Shown here: positions 1 to 9,231 of the stretch, piece by piece
How the letters are laid out: each line of letters starts with the position of its first letter
Position numbering within the stretch: position 1 is the stretch's first letter
Source of the DNA: Bin5 sp965261695
GTDB taxonomy: Bacteria; Chloroflexota; Anaerolineae; Caldilineales; Caldilineaceae
Assembly: GCA_965261695.1 (NCBI GenBank)
Contig: OZ253474.1
Coordinates: 1,550,001-1,614,000, forward strand
Direction: 5' to 3'
Length of the DNA: 64,000 nucleotides
The notes under the pieces: model-generated
What the model was told of the DNA's origin: nothing
Databases searched by the model: none
What the model saw: the letters and a program-made list of their open reading frames with translations, nothing else
Made by a program: the position numbers and the translations under genes

Positions 1-789
1 AAGATCTGATGAGAAGACACCCACTAGCGTTACAACGGCAAGCAGAAAGAGTGCAATGTATACCTTTTTGAGTAGATTGCCTTCCCTTTTGTGCATTTGT
101 TGATCTTCTTGCTGCTATGCCCGGTAAAGCCTCTTCCCAGGTCGGTAGGGGTGCCGATCGTCTAGTGGCGGTACCAGCGCTGCCTCTCGTGCTATGGGAC
201 CAGACAGTGAGGGCGAAACCCGACTGCGATGCACTCCGTTATCTGCGTTTGCGGGTAGAGGCCATCCTCTCCGTGCCAATTGGCGAAGGTATCGGCAAAC
301 GCACAATATTGATTTCAGGCCCGAATCAATACGATTGGTATGAATCTCATGCCCTCTGGACAATTGGCTAAGTGTCTTGCTGCCTTCAAGCTCGGTAGTG
401 GTCACAAAGACTCGATACTCTTCGCAGTCTTTGCAGTAATATTGATGTTGCCCAGGGCGGTTGGTACCACATTTGACGAACTTTGCGCTTCCTCACACTC
501 GACAACAGGGGTGCATCCCAGATTATTGTGCGTCAAGTAAAGCCAAGTCGTTGAAGCAGCTGAGGCCAGGTTTGACTGAGCAGAGTCGTGCGGAGTGCGG
601 GCATCGCCCAGCGCGCCCCCGTTGCTTTTCTCATTCCCTTCTCCTCGTCTACACTCTTTCATGCTCAAGAAAACTGGGATGCACCCTTGCAAGGGAAGCG
701 CCCGCCAACGCTGAGCAATTGGGCTGCGCTCTGCGCGCCCGCGCAACACGACTTAGAGCATCGCAATCACTTTGTGTCCGCTCTATTTA

Positions 790-837
790 CAAAACGTACA
801 AATTACAGTCTATGCACAAAACATACAAATCACGGTC
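790..837. repeat. 21-nt imperfect direct repeat
   Basis: Two copies of a 21-nt unit lie at 790-810 and 817-837, separated by 6 nt, so the period is 27. They differ at three positions and share the core ACAAAAC-TACAAAT. The unit is AT-richer than its surroundings. It may be a protein binding site or simply local duplication. Confidence 0.6.
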
Positions 838-1080
838 CGAATGACGCTGCCGCAGTGCCGGCATTCACGCCTCGCGCGGGTGCATCCCAGAATGGGGGCG
901 AGATTGCGGCTACGGCCGGATTTCTGAACCGCTTGCAGGCGATGTGGGGGGCGCGCAGGTCAGCTGTGCCGGTGTAAGTGTAAGCAGTTACGAACGTTTG
1001 CGAGCGCACCAAGTCGCGTTTGGTCGCGTTTAGTCGCGCCATTTTTCTTTTTTTTGTGTCCGGGCACGTTTGGGCGTGTT

Positions 1081-1160
1081 CTGTCATATCTTGTCATATC
1101 GTGTCGTATCTTGTCGTCATTTTTCGTCATTTTTCGTCATTTCTCGTCATTCTTCGTCCC
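1081..1160. repeat. Degenerate decamer array, about 8 units
   Basis: Eight consecutive 10-nt units can be laid out in register, shading from TTGTCATATC-like units at the left into TTTTCGTCAT-like units at the right. Just upstream, around 1013-1040, is a related 10-nt periodicity in TTGGTCGCGT-like units. A period close to one helical turn gives a phased pyrimidine-rich strand. No coding function is apparent. Confidence 0.65.
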
Positions 1161-1868
1161 AAAATAGTTTTTTCGGGTATGGCGGGCAACGGGCGGTTGC
1201 GGCATTGGCTGGGCAGGGAGGGCATTTTTTTGCTCCGCATGGTTCCCGCATGGCTCCCGCACAGTGCGCCGGATGTGAAAAATGACATGACACTCATTCC
1301 AAGCTGGCTTACGTTTGCGGCAGGGCCGCGGCTGCGTTCGTTTATGTTCCGCACAAGTGTACTGCAAAATCGGGGAGTTTGCAGTTCCTGGGAATTCCAG
1401 GGCACATCTCAGAATAGGGGTGGGTTGCTGAGATGCTCTGAAGGAGCAGGAGTCTCAGCAGTTGTCCGAACTGTGATCCATGCAGTTGATATGATGGAGA
1501 CAGTTGACGGCAGCGGCCCAGGCGGCGTCTTCATTCACGAGAATCCGGTGAACTGCGATTCGATTGTGGCGACAGGCGACCTGCATCGGTCACCTCCTGG
1601 AGCAGTTCTTCAACAGGCGCGGGAGCCGAAACCGGCTGCGGGCGAGAGGCCCTCGACCCCAGGGACACATTCACCAAAATTTAGGATGCACCCGACAACT
1701 GCGAGTGTTGGTTTTTCGTATCATGCTATAATCCTATCATCACTGACTATTCGACCACTACCCAAAGAGCTTTAATCAGGGGAGGCAGTGAAAATAGCTG
1801 CCCTACTCGAAATTGTCTCGTAGATAGGTTTCTTTCCTCCTCACTCTCTTCTCCCAGGAGCACTCGAA

Positions 1869-3234
1869 ATGCCGCCCAACATTCTCTTCCTGATGAGCGA
1901 CGAGCACCGCGCCGACATCACCGGCTACGAGGGCAACCCATCGTGCGCACGCCTACGCTCGACAAGTTGGCGCGCAGCGGCGTCGTCTTCCGCAACGCGT
2001 ATACGCCCTCGCCGATCTGTATTCCGGGTCGCCAGGCGATGATGTCCGGCCAGTTTCCCCGCACATGCGGCTGCGAAATTTTCGCCCAAGATCTGCCGGT
2101 CGGCCACATGACTTTCGCCCGTCGTTTCAGCCAATACGCTTATCATACTGTCGCCGCCGGCAAGCTGCACCATACAGGGCCTTATCAGATGCAAGGCTGG
2201 AGCCAGCGCATTGGCTCGGCGATGCAGATTTCCCCTCACTTCATCGCTGGGCGGGACGAGGCGGCTTTCGCACGCCACACGAGGGAGTTTTCCTCATACA
2301 AATGGAGCGACACCAAAGAGGTGCTGCGGGCGGGCGTCGGCCACTCGCCGCACATCGTTCAAGACGAGTACGCGCTGACCGGCGCGCTTGATTTTATCCA
2401 GCAGCACTTCACCGATCCCTACAACGACCGCCAACAGCCGGAACGACCGCTATTGCTCAAGGTGAGCCTGAATCAACCGCACTACCCTTACTTCACCAGC
2501 GAAGATAAGCTCACCTACTATCTGAATCGCGTGGAACCTTTGCTTGACGAGCCGGTTTTCGATCATCCATTTTTGAGCCAGCGGCAAGTGCGGGTGGGGA
2601 AGGATGGCTCGCCGCGGGAACTGCGCCGGGCCGTCGCCGGCTACTACGGCATGATCGAGACGATAGACGAGATGTACGGCTCTCTGCTGGCCGCGCTGGA
2701 ACACGCGGGCCAGAATCCTGACGACTGGATCATCATCTACACCAGCGATCACGGCGAGATGTTAGGCGAGCATGGAATCTGGGAAAAGCAGAAGTTCTTC
2801 GAGGCCAGTGCCCGCGTGCCCCTGATCATCCGTTGGCCCGGATCATTTGCAGGCGGACGGGTCGTCGAGGAAAATGTCAACCTGTGCGACCTGTTTGCAA
2901 CCCTGTGCGAGCTATGCCATATCCCGACGCCGGTGGGGCTGGACAGCCGCAGTCTCGTGCCTCTTCTCAACGGCGCGGCGGGAGTTGGCGCAACGAAAGC
3001 GTCAGCCAATTCGGCGGGCGCAATCTCATGATCAAGTGGGATGCGTTGAAATACCAGTACTACGGCGAGGAGATGCCGGAGGTGCTGTTCGACCTGGAGC
3101 GCTGTTCGAACGAACGGGAAAACTTCATCGCCGACCCCAGCTATGCCGATGTCCTGGCAGCGTTCCGGCGCAGGCGGTTCGAGTTGGGATTCGGCCCCGG
3201 CGCGCAGGACGGGTATGTGGATGCGGGATATTAG
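1869..3234 (+). pseudogene. Sulfatase (alkaline-phosphatase fold), two frameshifts
   Basis: This would encode a type I sulfatase of about 455 residues that hydrolyses sulfate esters. Three frames in turn carry family sequence. The N-terminus PPNILFLMSDEHRAD starts at ATG 1869. From about 1940 the reading continues in another frame with VRTPTLDKLA and the formylglycine-type motif CIPGR (Cys codon at 2018), then the metal-site sequence YTSDHGEMLGEHG near 2740-2770. From about 2985 a third frame supplies the C-terminus with VSQFGGRNLMIKWDALKYQYY. The first break fits a one-base deletion near 1938-1940. All key residues are present, so either the gene is freshly inactivated or the consensus has two indels. 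An intact sulfatase lies at 17059. Confidence 0.85.
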
Positions 3235-3243
3235 GCAAATGCA

Positions 3244-4404
3244 ATGACTACAGACGAGATTGATCGGATCGTGCAAAGCGGCGAAACAATGTACGCTGAA
3301 TTCAAGTCTGCCGCGGCGCGACCGGAGAGCTTGGCTACGGCGTTTATATCCTTTCTCAATACGGCTGGCGGCGTGCTGTGGTTGGGCATTGAGGATGACG
3401 GTACGGTGACAGGCGTGGCCGATGTGGATGGCGCCCGCCAGCGCGTGGACCAGATCCTGGCGAACAATATTGAGCCTCGGGCCGCGGCATTCATTGAACA
3501 GGTTGAAGTTGAGGGAAAGGCGCTCCTGAAGATCACACTGCCGCGCGGACTTGACCAGCCATACTTCACGCAGCGGGGACAGTGTTATGTTCGCCAGAAT
3601 GCGGGAAAGCGGCTGGCCTCACGCGAGGAGATTCGCCGCATGTGCATGGCCGTGCGCGCCTTCTATTACGACGAATCGGCGCTCACGGGCGCGGGGCTGG
3701 CTGATGTCGAACTGTCCGTGTTCGATGCCTTCCTGACCGCGGCCTATGGCCTGCCTGATGATGCGGACCGGCCCAAAGAAGAGCAGGTGCGTCTGCTGCG
3801 CAACTTGAAGTGCATGGCGGGCGATGAACTGACCGTCGCGGGGGCGCTGCTCTTTGGCCGTCAGTCGCAGCGCGTGCTGCCGACAGCGCGGGTGGAGTTC
3901 GCTCACTTTGCAGGAACCGTCGCAGGTGAGGTCATTCACGACCGCAAAACCATCGAGGGACGGCTGCCGCAGCAGTTGGAGCAAGGGGAGAGCCTGCTGC
4001 GTCTTCACCTGCGCAATGCCGGCGTCATTCAGGGATTCACGCCGGAAGTACAGACAGAACTACCGCTGGAAATGCTACGCGAGGCGCTGACCAATGCTCT
4101 TGTCCACCGGGACTATTCGCTTTCCGCCCCGGTGCGGGTGCTGCTCTTTGATGACCGCCTGGAAATACGCAGCCCTGGCCCTCTCCCCAATGGTGTGACG
4201 CTGGAGAATGTGCGCGCCGGCATTCACGTAGAGCGCAATCCCATCATTCTCTCGCTGATGTCCAATTTGGGTCTGATGACGCGGTTGGGTACGGGAATTG
4301 TGCGCATCTTTCGTCTGGCCGCGGAAAGGGACCTGCCGGAGCCGGAGTTGACAGAAGGCGCAGCCGAGTTTGTGGTGACGCTCTACCGGAAGCGTCGCGG
4401 CTGA
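3244..4404 (+). CDS. AlbA_2-domain putative ATP-binding regulator
   Basis: The 386-residue protein has the layout of the Schlafen/AlbA_2 regulator family, often annotated as putative transcriptional regulators. The N-terminal 110 residues contain the AlbA_2 signature (EFKSAAA followed by FLNTAGGVLWLGIEDDG). The C-terminal part has the divergent HATPase-like segment ALTNALVHRDYS and a final NLGLMTRLGTGIVRIF stretch. The start lies 9 nt after the broken sulfatase frame ends, so the two may be cotranscribed. Family members bind nucleic acid or ATP in different contexts, including phage defence and stress control; the specific role here cannot be read from the sequence. I see no separate C-terminal winged helix. 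Confidence 0.85.
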   Translation: MTTDEIDRIVQSGETMYAEFKSAAARPESLATAFISFLNTAGGVLWLGIEDDGTVTGVADVDGARQRVDQILANNIEPRAAAFIEQVEVEGKALLKITLPRGLDQPYFTQRGQCYVRQNAGKRLASREEIRRMCMAVRAFYYDESALTGAGLADVELSVFDAFLTAAYGLPDDADRPKEEQVRLLRNLKCMAGDELTVAGALLFGRQSQRVLPTARVEFAHFAGTVAGEVIHDRKTIEGRLPQQLEQGESLLRLHLRNAGVIQGFTPEVQTELPLEMLREALTNALVHRDYSLSAPVRVLLFDDRLEIRSPGPLPNGVTLENVRAGIHVERNPIILSLMSNLGLMTRLGTGIVRIFRLAAERDLPEPELTEGAAEFVVTLYRKRRG

Positions 4405-4568
4405 TTGCCAAGTGTCAGGGCGAGCCGTTAGGCCGTCTGCGTTACAATGGCGCCGTAAAACCGGACGCCAGACGCAGGTACTGCGTTCCGCCCATCTGAG
4501 AGGATAGAGAGTCGGATGCCCACTGAACGGTCATCAGCCACCAGCCAATACATTGGAGAGACGATGCG

Positions 4569-5327
4569 ATGTTGACACGAAAGACCCAGGACGAATGTAT
4601 CCTCGAATCACCGGGGGCCGAAGGCGCGCCGTTCACCGACAGCGACCCCTGGCGGGTATTTCGCATCATGGGCGAGTTCGTCGAGGGGTTCGACACGCTG
4701 GCCGGGACGGGCGCAGCGATTTCGATCTTCGGCTCGGCGCGCACGCAACCGGACGAGCCTGACTACCGGGCCGCGGTTGAAACGGCGCGCCTGCTGGCCG
4801 CATCCGGCCTCACTGTCATCACCGGCGGTGGACCTGGCATCATGGAGGCGGGCAACCGCGGCGCACAGTCGATGGAAGGCGTCTCGGTCGGCCTGGGCAT
4901 CGAGCTTCCCTTTGAACAGGGGCTGAACGATTTCGTTGACGTTGGCATCGAATTCCGCTATTTTTTCGTGCGCAAGATGAACTTCGTCAAGTACTCGCAG
5001 GGCTTTGTCATCTTTCCCGGCGGGTTCGGCACGCTGGACGAGCTGTTTGAATCGCTGACGCTGATCCAGACCGGCAAGATCAGGCGGTTTCCGGTCGTCC
5101 TCTACAATGCCGACTATTGGCGCGGCCTGCTGGACTGGCTGCGCGCCACGATGCTGACGGCGGGAAACATCTCGGCGCCGGACCTTGATCTGATGCGGCT
5201 GGCCGATTCACCTCAAGAGGTCCACGATCTGATCTGGCAGGCGCTGTCGGAACAGGCAAGCTGGTGCGAAAAGTCTGCCGCCGCCGCACGCGCGGCCACA
5301 CGCCAGGTTTTGGAAGTGAGGCGATAG
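4569..5327 (+). CDS. LOG family protein (TIGR00730-type)
   Basis: The 252-residue protein is a Rossmann-fold member of the LOG/lysine-decarboxylase-like family. Characterised members hydrolyse nucleoside 5'-monophosphates at the N-glycosidic bond, releasing a base such as a cytokinin. Seen directly are the phosphate-binding GGGPGIMEAGNRGA at residues 86-99 and the family hallmark PGGFGTLDE at 150-158, with RKMNF at 135-139 in between. The first 40 residues are an extension typical of the longer bacterial subgroup. ATG 4569 follows a modest GAGACGATGCG leader. A tiny basic reading frame begins at the stop codon. Family assignment is firm; the natural substrate is not known. Confidence 0.92.
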   Translation: MLTRKTQDECILESPGAEGAPFTDSDPWRVFRIMGEFVEGFDTLAGTGAAISIFGSARTQPDEPDYRAAVETARLLAASGLTVITGGGPGIMEAGNRGAQSMEGVSVGLGIELPFEQGLNDFVDVGIEFRYFFVRKMNFVKYSQGFVIFPGGFGTLDELFESLTLIQTGKIRRFPVVLYNADYWRGLLDWLRATMLTAGNISAPDLDLMRLADSPQEVHDLIWQALSEQASWCEKSAAAARAATRQVLEVRR

Positions 5328-5438
5328 ATGGCGCGCAAACGCAAAGGGCTGAAACGCCATCAGAAGGCGATATTCAAAGCAGGCGAACACCGGCGGCGAT
5401 GGTTCGACACAGTTCGCCCTAATCTGTCAACGGTGTGA
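5328..5438 (+). CDS. Possible 36-residue basic peptide
   Basis: A short frame starts one base after the LOG gene's stop codon and encodes 36 residues, about a third of them Lys, Arg or His (MARKRKGLKRHQKAIFKAGE at the start). Its immediate position after the stop suggests coupling, but there is no strong separate ribosome site and no family I recognise. It may be a real nucleic-acid-binding microprotein or a chance frame. Confidence 0.3.
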   Translation: MARKRKGLKRHQKAIFKAGEHRRRWFDTVRPNLSTV

Positions 5439-5803
5439 TGGCCTTCCGCTGTAAACTACGGACTCATGCCGCGAAGCGAAAGGTCGTCGCTCATCCATCT
5501 TCCCTGGCAACCGGCGTTCCGACCTTTTCCAAGACTGCATCAACTATGTCCGCGGACAGAGGAGTTATCAACGTTGTATTTCTCGCCCGCCAATCCATAC
5601 TCTTACACGGTTGGATCAGCATTGAACTGGATGAAACTCCACGCGCGTTGCGGCCGCCGCGCGCAGCGGCCAGAATGAGTCGTCAATATCTTGCAACGAT
5701 ACTCGGCGAAGATGTCGCCCGGACTTCCTGACAGGCGGTGCGGATAGTAAACAGCCCTGATAATGATACGGAGGCAGGAGAGCGGAACTGCCGGGACTTC
5801 GAC
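5439..5803. other. Intergenic stretch, nothing supported
   Basis: Short frames occur on both strands but none has a family match or coherent ribosome site. The final 40 bases contain GGAGGCAGGAGAG, which could be part of the leader of the following hydrolase gene. Confidence 0.5.
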
Positions 5804-6751
5804 ATGGGGATTAATTTCGTTGACGCCCTCACAGAGGATGATCAGGTAGCTTTGCGGGCTGCCGCAAAAGTCGACCTGCACTGCCACGCTTTCTTCAGCA
5901 CCCGCCGCGAAAACCTGGAAACCCGGTTGGGCCACACGCTGAAGCGTCCCCCGGCCAGGATGAAAGGTCTGGGAGGGATGCACATATATGCTACTGATGT
6001 TTTGGATCCCCACCTGCGCGACCGCGAGACCATCGAGTTCGTGGCAGATTCTGCAGTACGCGACGCGATCCAGGACGGCGTCGTCGCCCTGGAGATGAGC
6101 TTCGACATTCGACGGACAGCCTACTACGAGGACGGTTTAGCAGGCGTTCGGAGGTATCTCGAGGTATTGATCGCGCGCTACCGGTCGCAGATCGATCTGC
6201 GCCCCGAACTGGGTGTTCCCCGTCAGATCGCCGCCCACCCGGAACTGATGTCACTGGCGCACCAGGCAGTAGAGCTGGGCTTTTTTCAATCAATTGACCT
6301 GTACGATCACCAGGAGGCTTGTGCGCCCGAGGCGGTCGAGCCGCTGTACGCCAGGGCATGCGCCGCGGGCATGAAACTGAAAGCGCATGTTGGCGAGTTC
6401 GGCGGCGCGGCGGAGATACGGCGGACTGTCGAGCTGCTTGAATTGGACGAAGTGCAGCACGGCATCGGCGCGTCCGAGTCGGTCGAGGTCATGCGCTGGC
6501 TGGCCGTCAATCGGGTCCGTTTGAATGTGTGTCCGACGAGCAACGTCATGCTGGATGCCGTGCCCGACCTGGCGTCCCATCCGATCCGCGTCCTGTACGA
6601 TCATGGCGTGCCGGTTACGGTCAACACCGATGATCCAATGATATTCGGGCAGAGCGTTTCGGATGAGTTCCGCAATCTCTACCGGGCAGGTATTTTCAGC
6701 GCCCGCGAATTGGACGACATCCGGCGGGCGTCGCTTTCGGGCGGCGCTTGA
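5804..6751 (+). CDS. Adenosine deaminase family hydrolase
   Basis: The protein of about 315 residues belongs to the metal-dependent adenosine/adenine/AMP deaminase family. Zinc ligands are visible as HCH in KVDLHCH (residues 26-28), the His of KAHVGE, and the Asp pair in NTDDPMIFG. The segment DEVQHGIGASESVEVM and the conserved VCPTSNVML are also typical. Length is slightly below the family norm of 330-345. An upstream GTG at 5738 keeps the frame open, but the added residues look non-conserved, so I prefer ATG 5804. It probably deaminates a purine nucleoside or base in salvage. The exact substrate is inferred only at family level. Confidence 0.88.
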   Translation: MGINFVDALTEDDQVALRAAAKVDLHCHAFFSTRRENLETRLGHTLKRPPARMKGLGGMHIYATDVLDPHLRDRETIEFVADSAVRDAIQDGVVALEMSFDIRRTAYYEDGLAGVRRYLEVLIARYRSQIDLRPELGVPRQIAAHPELMSLAHQAVELGFFQSIDLYDHQEACAPEAVEPLYARACAAGMKLKAHVGEFGGAAEIRRTVELLELDEVQHGIGASESVEVMRWLAVNRVRLNVCPTSNVMLDAVPDLASHPIRVLYDHGVPVTVNTDDPMIFGQSVSDEFRNLYRAGIFSARELDDIRRASLSGGA

Positions 6752-6868
6752 TTGCCTAAACTGACACTGATGCCACGCTTGTTTGAATCGCAGTCTGTGC
6801 CAAACTGTGATAGGCTAGCGCCTGGAATCAGAACACTTACATCCGCAACGGCAAGAGGAGAGTCGGTC

Positions 6869-7186
6869 GTGTATGTCATCATCGCACCCATCAAGATTAA
6901 GGAAGGCTACAAAGAGCGGTTCGTCGAGGCGATGCTGGACGACGCCAAAGGGTCGGTCAGGGATGAGCCCGGCTGCCTGCGGTTCGACGTTATTCAGGAC
7001 GGGGACGACCCGAACATGATCTGGCTGTACGAGGTCTATGTGGACGAGGCCGCGTTTCAAGCGCATATGCAGACGCCCCATTTCATCAAGTGGCGGGAAA
7101 CGGTCAAGGATTGGTTTGCCGACGGGCCCAAAGGCGCGGCCAGAGGAAGTTCGGTCATCTGGCCCCCCGCCGAAGACTGGCAGTAG
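6869..7186 (+). CDS. Antibiotic biosynthesis monooxygenase (ABM) fold protein
   Basis: The 105-residue protein has the dimeric alpha/beta ferredoxin-like ABM layout: MYVIIAPIKIKEG at the start, then DEPGCLRFDVIQD, then IWLYEVYVDEAAFQAHMQTPHFIKW. Such proteins act as small cofactor-free oxygenases, haem-degrading enzymes or quinol monooxygenases. The start is GTG 6869, preceded by AAGAGGAG at 6853-6860. The open frame reaches back to 6752 but that part has no family similarity. The gene stands alone between the deaminase and the gamma-glutamyltransferases. The substrate is unknown. Confidence 0.85.
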   Translation: MYVIIAPIKIKEGYKERFVEAMLDDAKGSVRDEPGCLRFDVIQDGDDPNMIWLYEVYVDEAAFQAHMQTPHFIKWRETVKDWFADGPKGAARGSSVIWPPAEDWQ

Positions 7187-7419
7187 CGCCGCCTTCAGGG
7201 AACTCGCGCGCAATCCGGCAATGTGGCTTGCCGACCAGGGGTATCCTGTCAAGCGGCATTGCCATACCTGCACAACTGTAAACAGGGCAATCCGTGTGGT
7301 TGCTCTTGGCTTCCCGCTCGCCTGAATCCTGTTCACAATCTCGAGTCGGCGGATCTTCGTATAAGCCGAAAGTTCGGAACGCTGTTGTCGGTGTAGGCGC
7401 AAGCACAGGGAGGTAAACG

Positions 7420-9156
7420 ATGTCCTTTACAACACGGCCCGTTTTCATGGGCCGCCACGGTGTCGTCACGGCTGGGCACTATCTCGCGACCGCCGCGGGT
7501 TTTCGGATGTTTGAAAAGGGGGGCAATGCAATCGATGCCGGTGTCGCCGCCGGGCTGGCGCTCAACGTGCTGGAGCCGCAGTCCAACGGCATCGGCGGCG
7601 AGGTTCCGATCCTCATCTATTGCGCGCGGCAGAAGCGTGTGTACGCCATAAACGGGCAGGGCTACGCGCCCAAAGCCGCCACAATCGCATGGTTCCGATC
7701 ACGGGGAATCGAGATTATTCCGGGCGACGGTTTTCTGCCGGCGACCGTGCCGGGCGCGTTCGGCGCGTGGACGACCGCGCTGCAACAGTTCGGCCGCTTG
7801 CAGCTCAAAGAGGTGCTGGAGCCGACCATCGAGCTGACCGGGGAAGGGTTCCCGGTCTATCCGGGGCTGCACCGTTCGATCGTCGGATTGCAGGAGAAAT
7901 TCGAGAACGAATGGCCCACCTCCGCGCGCATCTATTTGCCGAACGGACGACCGCCGGAGGTGGGCGAGATCCTGGTCAACACGGATTGGGCGGAGACCTT
8001 CAAGGCGACGGTTGACGCCGAAATTCGCAACAGCCATTTCGGCCGCGAAGCTGCGATTGCGGCCGCCCGCGATGAATTTTACAAAGGCCCGATCGCCGAG
8101 AAGATCGTTGCCTACCAGCGCGATACGAAAGTCCGCGACGCGAGCGGACAGCGCAACGCAGGCCTCCTGACAGAAGCCGACTTTCACGACTACCGCACCA
8201 AAGTGGAGGCTGCGGTCACGTTAAACTATCGCGGCTACGACGTGCATAAGTGCAACACCTGGTGCCAGGGTCCCGTCTTTCTGCAACAGCTGGCGCTGCT
8301 CGAAGGCTATGACCTCGCCGCGCTGGGACATAATTCGGTCGACTATATCCACACTGTGGTCGAAGCGTCCAAGCTGGCGTTCGCGGACCGCGAGCAGTAC
8401 TACGGCGACCCGGACTTCGTGGACGTGCCGCTCGACCGCCTGCTGTCAAAGGAGTATGCGGCCGCGCGCCGCGCGCTGATCGATGCACAGAGCGCATCCC
8501 TGGAGTTGCGCCCCGGCGGCGCCGCTGCCAGCGCGCTCACGCATGAGGAAGCGGATCCGAAGGTCTACACCGGCGATACCACGCACGCCGATGCGGTGGA
8601 TCACGAGGGCAATCTGTTCGCGGCAACGCCGAGCGGGGGGTGGATTCCTTCCTCCCCGGTCATCGAAGGGCTGGGCTTCCCTCTGGGGACGCGCGGGCAG
8701 ATGTTCTACCTGGACGCGGAACATGCCAACGCGCTGGCGCCGCGCAAACGGCCGCGCACGACGCTGACGCCCTCGCTGGCCACAAAAGACGGCGAGCCTT
8801 TCATGGCGTTCGGCACGCCCGGCGGCGATTCGCAGGACCAGTGGACGCTGCAATTCTTCCTAAACGCGATCGACTTTGGCATGAATCTGCAAGAGGCGAT
8901 TGACGCGCCCAATTTTCACACCAACCACTTTCCCAACTCCTTCTACCCGCACAACGCCAAGCCGGGCAGCCTGACGCTTGAGGCGCGCATCTCTGAAAAT
9001 GTACGCGAAGCGCTGGCGGAGCGGGGCCACAAGGTTGCCTTGGGCGGGGAGTGGAGCCACGGCAAGGTGCTTGCGATCACGTTCGACCCGCAAAGCGGCT
9101 TGATCGCGGCTGGCGCGTCTCCGCGCGGGCAGATCGGGTACGCAATGGGGCGCTAA
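7420..9156 (+). CDS. Gamma-glutamyltransferase family protein 1
   Basis: This 578-residue protein is an Ntn-hydrolase of the gamma-glutamyltransferase family, which cleaves itself and then transfers or hydrolyses gamma-glutamyl groups or related amides. The N-terminal GGNAIDAGVAAGLALNVLEP is the family start signature. The autocleavage site is T387-T388-H389 in GDTTHADAVD, and the predicted nucleophile is T387. The substrate-binding GGDSQDQW lies further downstream. No signal peptide is visible, so it is probably cytoplasmic, unlike the classical periplasmic enzyme. AGGGAGG sits 8 nt before ATG 7420. A second, diverged family member follows in the same direction. The 1.7-kb length is normal for the uncleaved precursor. 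Confidence 0.93.
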   Translation: MSFTTRPVFMGRHGVVTAGHYLATAAGFRMFEKGGNAIDAGVAAGLALNVLEPQSNGIGGEVPILIYCARQKRVYAINGQGYAPKAATIAWFRSRGIEIIPGDGFLPATVPGAFGAWTTALQQFGRLQLKEVLEPTIELTGEGFPVYPGLHRSIVGLQEKFENEWPTSARIYLPNGRPPEVGEILVNTDWAETFKATVDAEIRNSHFGREAAIAAARDEFYKGPIAEKIVAYQRDTKVRDASGQRNAGLLTEADFHDYRTKVEAAVTLNYRGYDVHKCNTWCQGPVFLQQLALLEGYDLAALGHNSVDYIHTVVEASKLAFADREQYYGDPDFVDVPLDRLLSKEYAAARRALIDAQSASLELRPGGAAASALTHEEADPKVYTGDTTHADAVDHEGNLFAATPSGGWIPSSPVIEGLGFPLGTRGQMFYLDAEHANALAPRKRPRTTLTPSLATKDGEPFMAFGTPGGDSQDQWTLQFFLNAIDFGMNLQEAIDAPNFHTNHFPNSFYPHNAKPGSLTLEARISENVREALAERGHKVALGGEWSHGKVLAITFDPQSGLIAAGASPRGQIGYAMGR

Positions 9157-9175
9157 ACTGCAGTGGGTCGTGGCT

Positions 9176-9215
9176 AGTGGTCAGAACTTGCAGTCACTGG
9201 CCACTGCGTTTCAGA
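9176..9215. repeat. CAGTGGCCACT-type intergenic repeat
   Basis: Short alternating copies of CTAGTGGTCAG and CACTGGCCACTG lie between the two gamma-glutamyltransferase genes. Related copies are seen at about 30850-30890, 59303-59335 and 60740-60785, always between genes. They can form small hairpins. Confidence 0.5.
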
Positions 9216-9231
9216 CAACTGGAGGTGAAGA

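Larger units (their letters stand above)
508..1693. repeat. Dispersed 13-nt element (GGGTGCATCCCAG)
   Basis: The element GGGTGCATCCCAG occurs at 508-520 and 878-890 on the plus strand and, inverted, at 674-686 (CTGGGATGCACCC). A shorter inverted copy (GGATGCACCC) lies at 1684-1693 and a degenerate one near 1400. The core TGCA is palindromic. All copies lie in the gene-free stretch and I did not notice exact copies elsewhere in the window. Its role is unknown; it could be part of a small dispersed repeat family. Confidence 0.6.
1..1868. other. Gene-poor, repeat-rich stretch
   Basis: I find no reading frame here with a recognisable family, a good ribosome site and sustained coding character. 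Short frames on both strands run through the repeats and look accidental. The stretch holds a 21-nt direct repeat, a decamer array and scattered copies of a 13-nt element, all listed separately. The last 80 bases before the sulfatase are purine-rich and then pyrimidine-rich, like several other intergenic gaps in this window, and probably contain its promoter. Confidence 0.55.

Noticed and set aside
340..844. Several 60-130-codon frames in the left flank
   Set aside because: They translate the 13-mer repeat in different frames, overlap each other on both strands and lack ribosome sites.
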